A stretch of DNA of 64,000 nt from Mycobacterium botniense (GTDB taxonomy: Bacteria; Actinomycetota; Actinomycetes; Mycobacteriales; Mycobacteriaceae). The notes under the pieces were generated by a model, which did not search any database, was not told the DNA's origin, and was given only the letters and a program-made list of their open reading frames with translations. Where the stretch lies: NCBI RefSeq assembly GCF_010723305.1, contig NZ_BLKW01000004.1:806001-870000 (forward strand), written 5' to 3'. Shown here one piece after another: positions 62,025 through 64,000 of this stretch; positions within the stretch are counted from its first letter, which is position 1, and every line of letters starts with the position of its first letter. Both the position numbers and the translations under genes were made by a program.

Positions 62025-63537
62025 GGCCCCGCTGCTGCTTGCGCACCGCTTTGTCGAGTTTGCGCAGAGCAGCGTCCAGCTGCTGACGGCAGCGAGCGGC
62101 CAGGTCGGCTTCGTGCTGGTAGAGCACACCGTAGGTGAAGGTGTCCTCACCGGCTGCGTAGGCAGCGTCGGCCTGCTGGAGAAGATGCGTCTGGCTGACG
62201 ACGCTGTCTTGGTGATCCCCGAGCAGCGTCTGGACGGTTTTAGTCCGTTCGCTTACCTGCGTGTCACCGGTAGCTGCGGCGATGTACCGAAGTCTTTTGG
62301 CGCGCTTACGGATTCGGTGCAGCGCTTCGTTGCGATTCTCGGTAGGGGCCTGGGCTGCAGCCTTGGCGGCTTTGCGGACGCGCCGGTAGGCGGTGTCGAT
62401 GGTCGCCGGCTGCTGGCCAAACCGCGCCATGGGGGGTTCGGCCAGCACCAACGTCTCCAGCGCATCGAGCAGGCGGAAGTAGCGCTCCGAGCGCAACGCG
62501 ATCAGCGCACGCCGCAGCCCGTTCTGGTAGCGGTGTTTTGCGCCGTCGACCAGACGTTCCCGGACGCGCCCGCGCACCAGCTCCGGCGGCAGCTGATCCA
62601 GCGCCTGCTGGTAACGCTGGCCAAGCACCTCGGCGTCGCGGGCCTCGCCCAACACGCCGGCCAGCTCGCGCAGTTCGTCGAGAACCCAGGCGTTCTCGGA
62701 TAACCCGAACTCTTCCGGGGAAGCCTGCAGCAGGCTGCGGAGCTTGCGCGTGGTCACCCGCATCTGATGCACCGCGTCCTCGGTGTCGGCGCGCACCGCG
62801 CGGTCCCACACCAGCAGTTGCTCCACTTGTTCGGCCACCGCGTGGCGCACCGGGTCGACGTCAGCGGACCAACCGTCTTGTACCCTGGGCGCCCCGAGCA
62901 CCCGTGCCAGCTTGGAACCGCGGGCGGCCGGCACGGCGCCGGCATCGAGCAGCCGGTTGCTGAGCCGGTCCAGCAGCTCGGCATGGGCGGCCGCGTCGGG
63001 GGCGATGACTTCGAGTTCCCACTCCCGCCAACGTTGTTCGGCTGGACCGTCGGCGGAGATGTGTGAGGACCACGCTGCGACGTGATCGTCGCAAAATTCG
63101 GCGACAGGTGCACCGTCGGTGCCGTACAGTCGCTGGCTGTCGCGCCTGGTGGTGATCCGCGCCACCGGCACCAGTGGACGGTCACGAACTATCGCCAGCA
63201 CGACATCACGCAATTCGTCCGGTACCTCGTCGCCCGAGTCGCCGTCCGCGGCGCCGAGCGGCGCGCGGACTTCGGTGCGGGCATCGGGGCCGGCGGGTAA
63301 CTTCAGGTGCCAGCCCGCGTCGGCGCCGCCGGTGCGACGGCGCAGCGTGATCCGCTTGGCCGCCAGGTCATGTCCGGGTGTGTCGAAATACACGGCATCC
63401 AAGGTTTGCGACGGGAACCGCTCCACCCGGGCCACTGCGGCGATGCCGTCGAACGAGGGCGAGACCGTTGATTCCCCGACGTCGAACTTGCGCTCCACTT
63501 CCAGGTGACGCGGCATCGCCGAACGGTTGACCAGCAT
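62011..63537 (-). CDS. CYTH-CHAD domain protein
   Basis: A 508-residue protein combining an N-terminal CYTH (triphosphate tunnel metalloenzyme) domain and a C-terminal CHAD domain. The CYTH signature is ExExK in HLEVERKFDV near residue 14, followed by RRRTGGADAGWHLKL and other basic/acidic tunnel residues. The CHAD part (about 220-508) is helical with repeated His, e.g. AVHQMRVTTRKLRSLL and ALHRIRKRAKRLRYIAAATGD, which bind polyphosphate. The start at 63537 has GGAGG five bases upstream. Counterpart of Rv2226. The likely role is polyphosphate binding/processing. 281 bp upstream without a gene separates it from panB. Confidence 0.92.
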   Translation of the reverse strand: MLVNRSAMPRHLEVERKFDVGESTVSPSFDGIAAVARVERFPSQTLDAVYFDTPGHDLAAKRITLRRRTGGADAGWHLKLPAGPDARTEVRAPLGAADGDSGDEVPDELRDVVLAIVRDRPLVPVARITTRRDSQRLYGTDGAPVAEFCDDHVAAWSSHISADGPAEQRWREWELEVIAPDAAAHAELLDRLSNRLLDAGAVPAARGSKLARVLGAPRVQDGWSADVDPVRHAVAEQVEQLLVWDRAVRADTEDAVHQMRVTTRKLRSLLQASPEEFGLSENAWVLDELRELAGVLGEARDAEVLGQRYQQALDQLPPELVRGRVRERLVDGAKHRYQNGLRRALIALRSERYFRLLDALETLVLAEPPMARFGQQPATIDTAYRRVRKAAKAAAQAPTENRNEALHRIRKRAKRLRYIAAATGDTQVSERTKTVQTLLGDHQDSVVSQTHLLQQADAAYAAGEDTFTYGVLYQHEADLAARCRQQLDAALRKLDKAVRKQQRGLPAH

Positions 63538-63818
63538 ATCCGCCTCCAGGGGGGTAGGCGCCACGGCCGGGGAAAAGCATGGGCAGGCAATCTCAGAGTG
63601 CCATACGACATGCCGGCGTATGCCCGCATGGAATAACCGGGGGCGGGAATCTCACGGCGCAGCCAAGGCCGTCCGGCAGCAGGGCAGTGGCGGGCGGGGG
63701 AATGTGGTTAGTGCAGGGCGATGCGGATACGCCCGTCTCGACTGGTGTCTCGTGTCGCGGCCCGTCGCCGGGGATTTGCCGATGACGCCGATGATGTGGC
63801 GAAAAGCCGAGAGTGTGT

Positions 63819-64000
63819 TCAGAAGCTGTGCTCGTCGCCGGGAAACACCCCGTCCGCGACTTCGTTCGCGTATTGGATTGCCGCGCGGCGCAGTTCGGCT
63901 CCGATATCGGCAAACCGCTTGACGAAACGGGCCGTCGTCCCGCTGGTCAACCCGGCCATGTCCTGCCAGACCAGGACCTGCGCGTCGCAATTCGGGCCGG
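63819..64000 (-). CDS. panB: 3-methyl-2-oxobutanoate hydroxymethyltransferase PanB, C-terminal fragment at window edge
   Basis: The minus strand from the right edge reads 60 codons ending in the PanB C terminus: [18 protein letters not shown], then [18 protein letters not shown] and VFPGDEHSF before the TGA. PanB adds a hydroxymethyl group to 2-oxoisovalerate, the first step of pantothenate (CoA) synthesis. The rest of the gene lies outside the window. The match to M. tuberculosis PanB (Rv2225) wording in this tail is near exact as I recall it, and panB next to the Rv2226 homologue is the M. tuberculosis order. Confidence 0.88.
   Translation of the reverse strand, partial: GPNCDAQVLVWQDMAGLTSGTTARFVKRFADIGAELRRAAIQYANEVADGVFPGDEHSF

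Noticed and set aside
63593..63913. Minus-strand open frame near the right edge
   Set aside because: Overlaps the true panB C terminus in a different frame and has no similarity; panB reading is near certain.

Overview
The window is high-GC actinobacterial DNA from a mycobacterium other than the M. tuberculosis complex. The strongest markers are the FAS-II mycolic-acid operon (fabD-acpM-kasA-kasB-accD6) behind a mabR-type regulator, a CYP124-type P450, an mscR-type mycothiol-dependent dehydrogenase, and the ptpA/ptkA and ahpE neighbourhoods. From about 8.4 kb to the right edge, the recognisable genes follow, from memory, the gene order of M. tuberculosis read backwards from Rv2287 (yjcE) to Rv2225 (panB). 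Accessory blocks interrupt this backbone. Species cannot be fixed by reading alone.

Layout. 0-6.3 kb is an accessory catabolic block: SDR, AMP-forming acyl-CoA ligase, class II aldolase-like protein and metal-dependent amidohydrolase on +, then a VOC protein and an opposing second amidohydrolase with a perfect 18-bp palindrome upstream. 6.4-11.5 kb holds a flavin-hydroxylase remnant, a lipoprotein, small conserved proteins, a Na+/H+ antiporter and a LipM-like esterase. 11.6-18.6 kb is a second accessory stretch: P450, a tandem pair of M24 proteins (one apparently without its metal site), a VOC protein, a GH16 glucanase, a cutinase, a small secreted protein and a 12-bp tandem repeat. 18.6-31 kb carries cyp124, an amine-dehydrogenase-like NAD(P) protein, a membrane-anchored Hsp70-like protein, an MBL hydrolase with mscR, a serine hydrolase, a DUF3145 protein, a lipid kinase overlapping an alkyl-DHAP-synthase-like flavoprotein, and glpD.

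31-41 kb is core lipid and central metabolism on the minus strand: aceE, mabR, then fabD-acpM-kasA-kasB-accD6. A TTTTGT-N9-ACAAAA inverted repeat lies between mabR and fabD. 41-51 kb holds a lipoprotein, DUF3052 protein, ahpE, tRNA-Val(UAC), epoxide hydrolase, cobD, SURF1, ptpA, ptkA, and a tightly overlapping run: cobC, Nif3-like, zinc-ribbon coiled-coil protein and the RNase HI/phosphatase fusion.

51-61.4 kb is a third accessory block (MOSC protein, P450, D-aminoacylase-like amidohydrolase, a close paralogue of the 3-kb amidohydrolase, ALDH, Zn-ADH, 3Fe-4S ferredoxin, a second P450, a 2OG-Fe(II) oxygenase). It sits between core genes and looks like an oxidative catabolic island. The core resumes with rnpB, a CYTH-CHAD protein and the 3' end of panB at the edge. 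I saw no insertion sequence, integrase, CRISPR array or phage module. The best leads for undescribed biology are the two linked amidohydrolase/P450 catabolic blocks, the active/inactive M24 pair, and the AGPS-like/lipid kinase/glpD neighbourhood.
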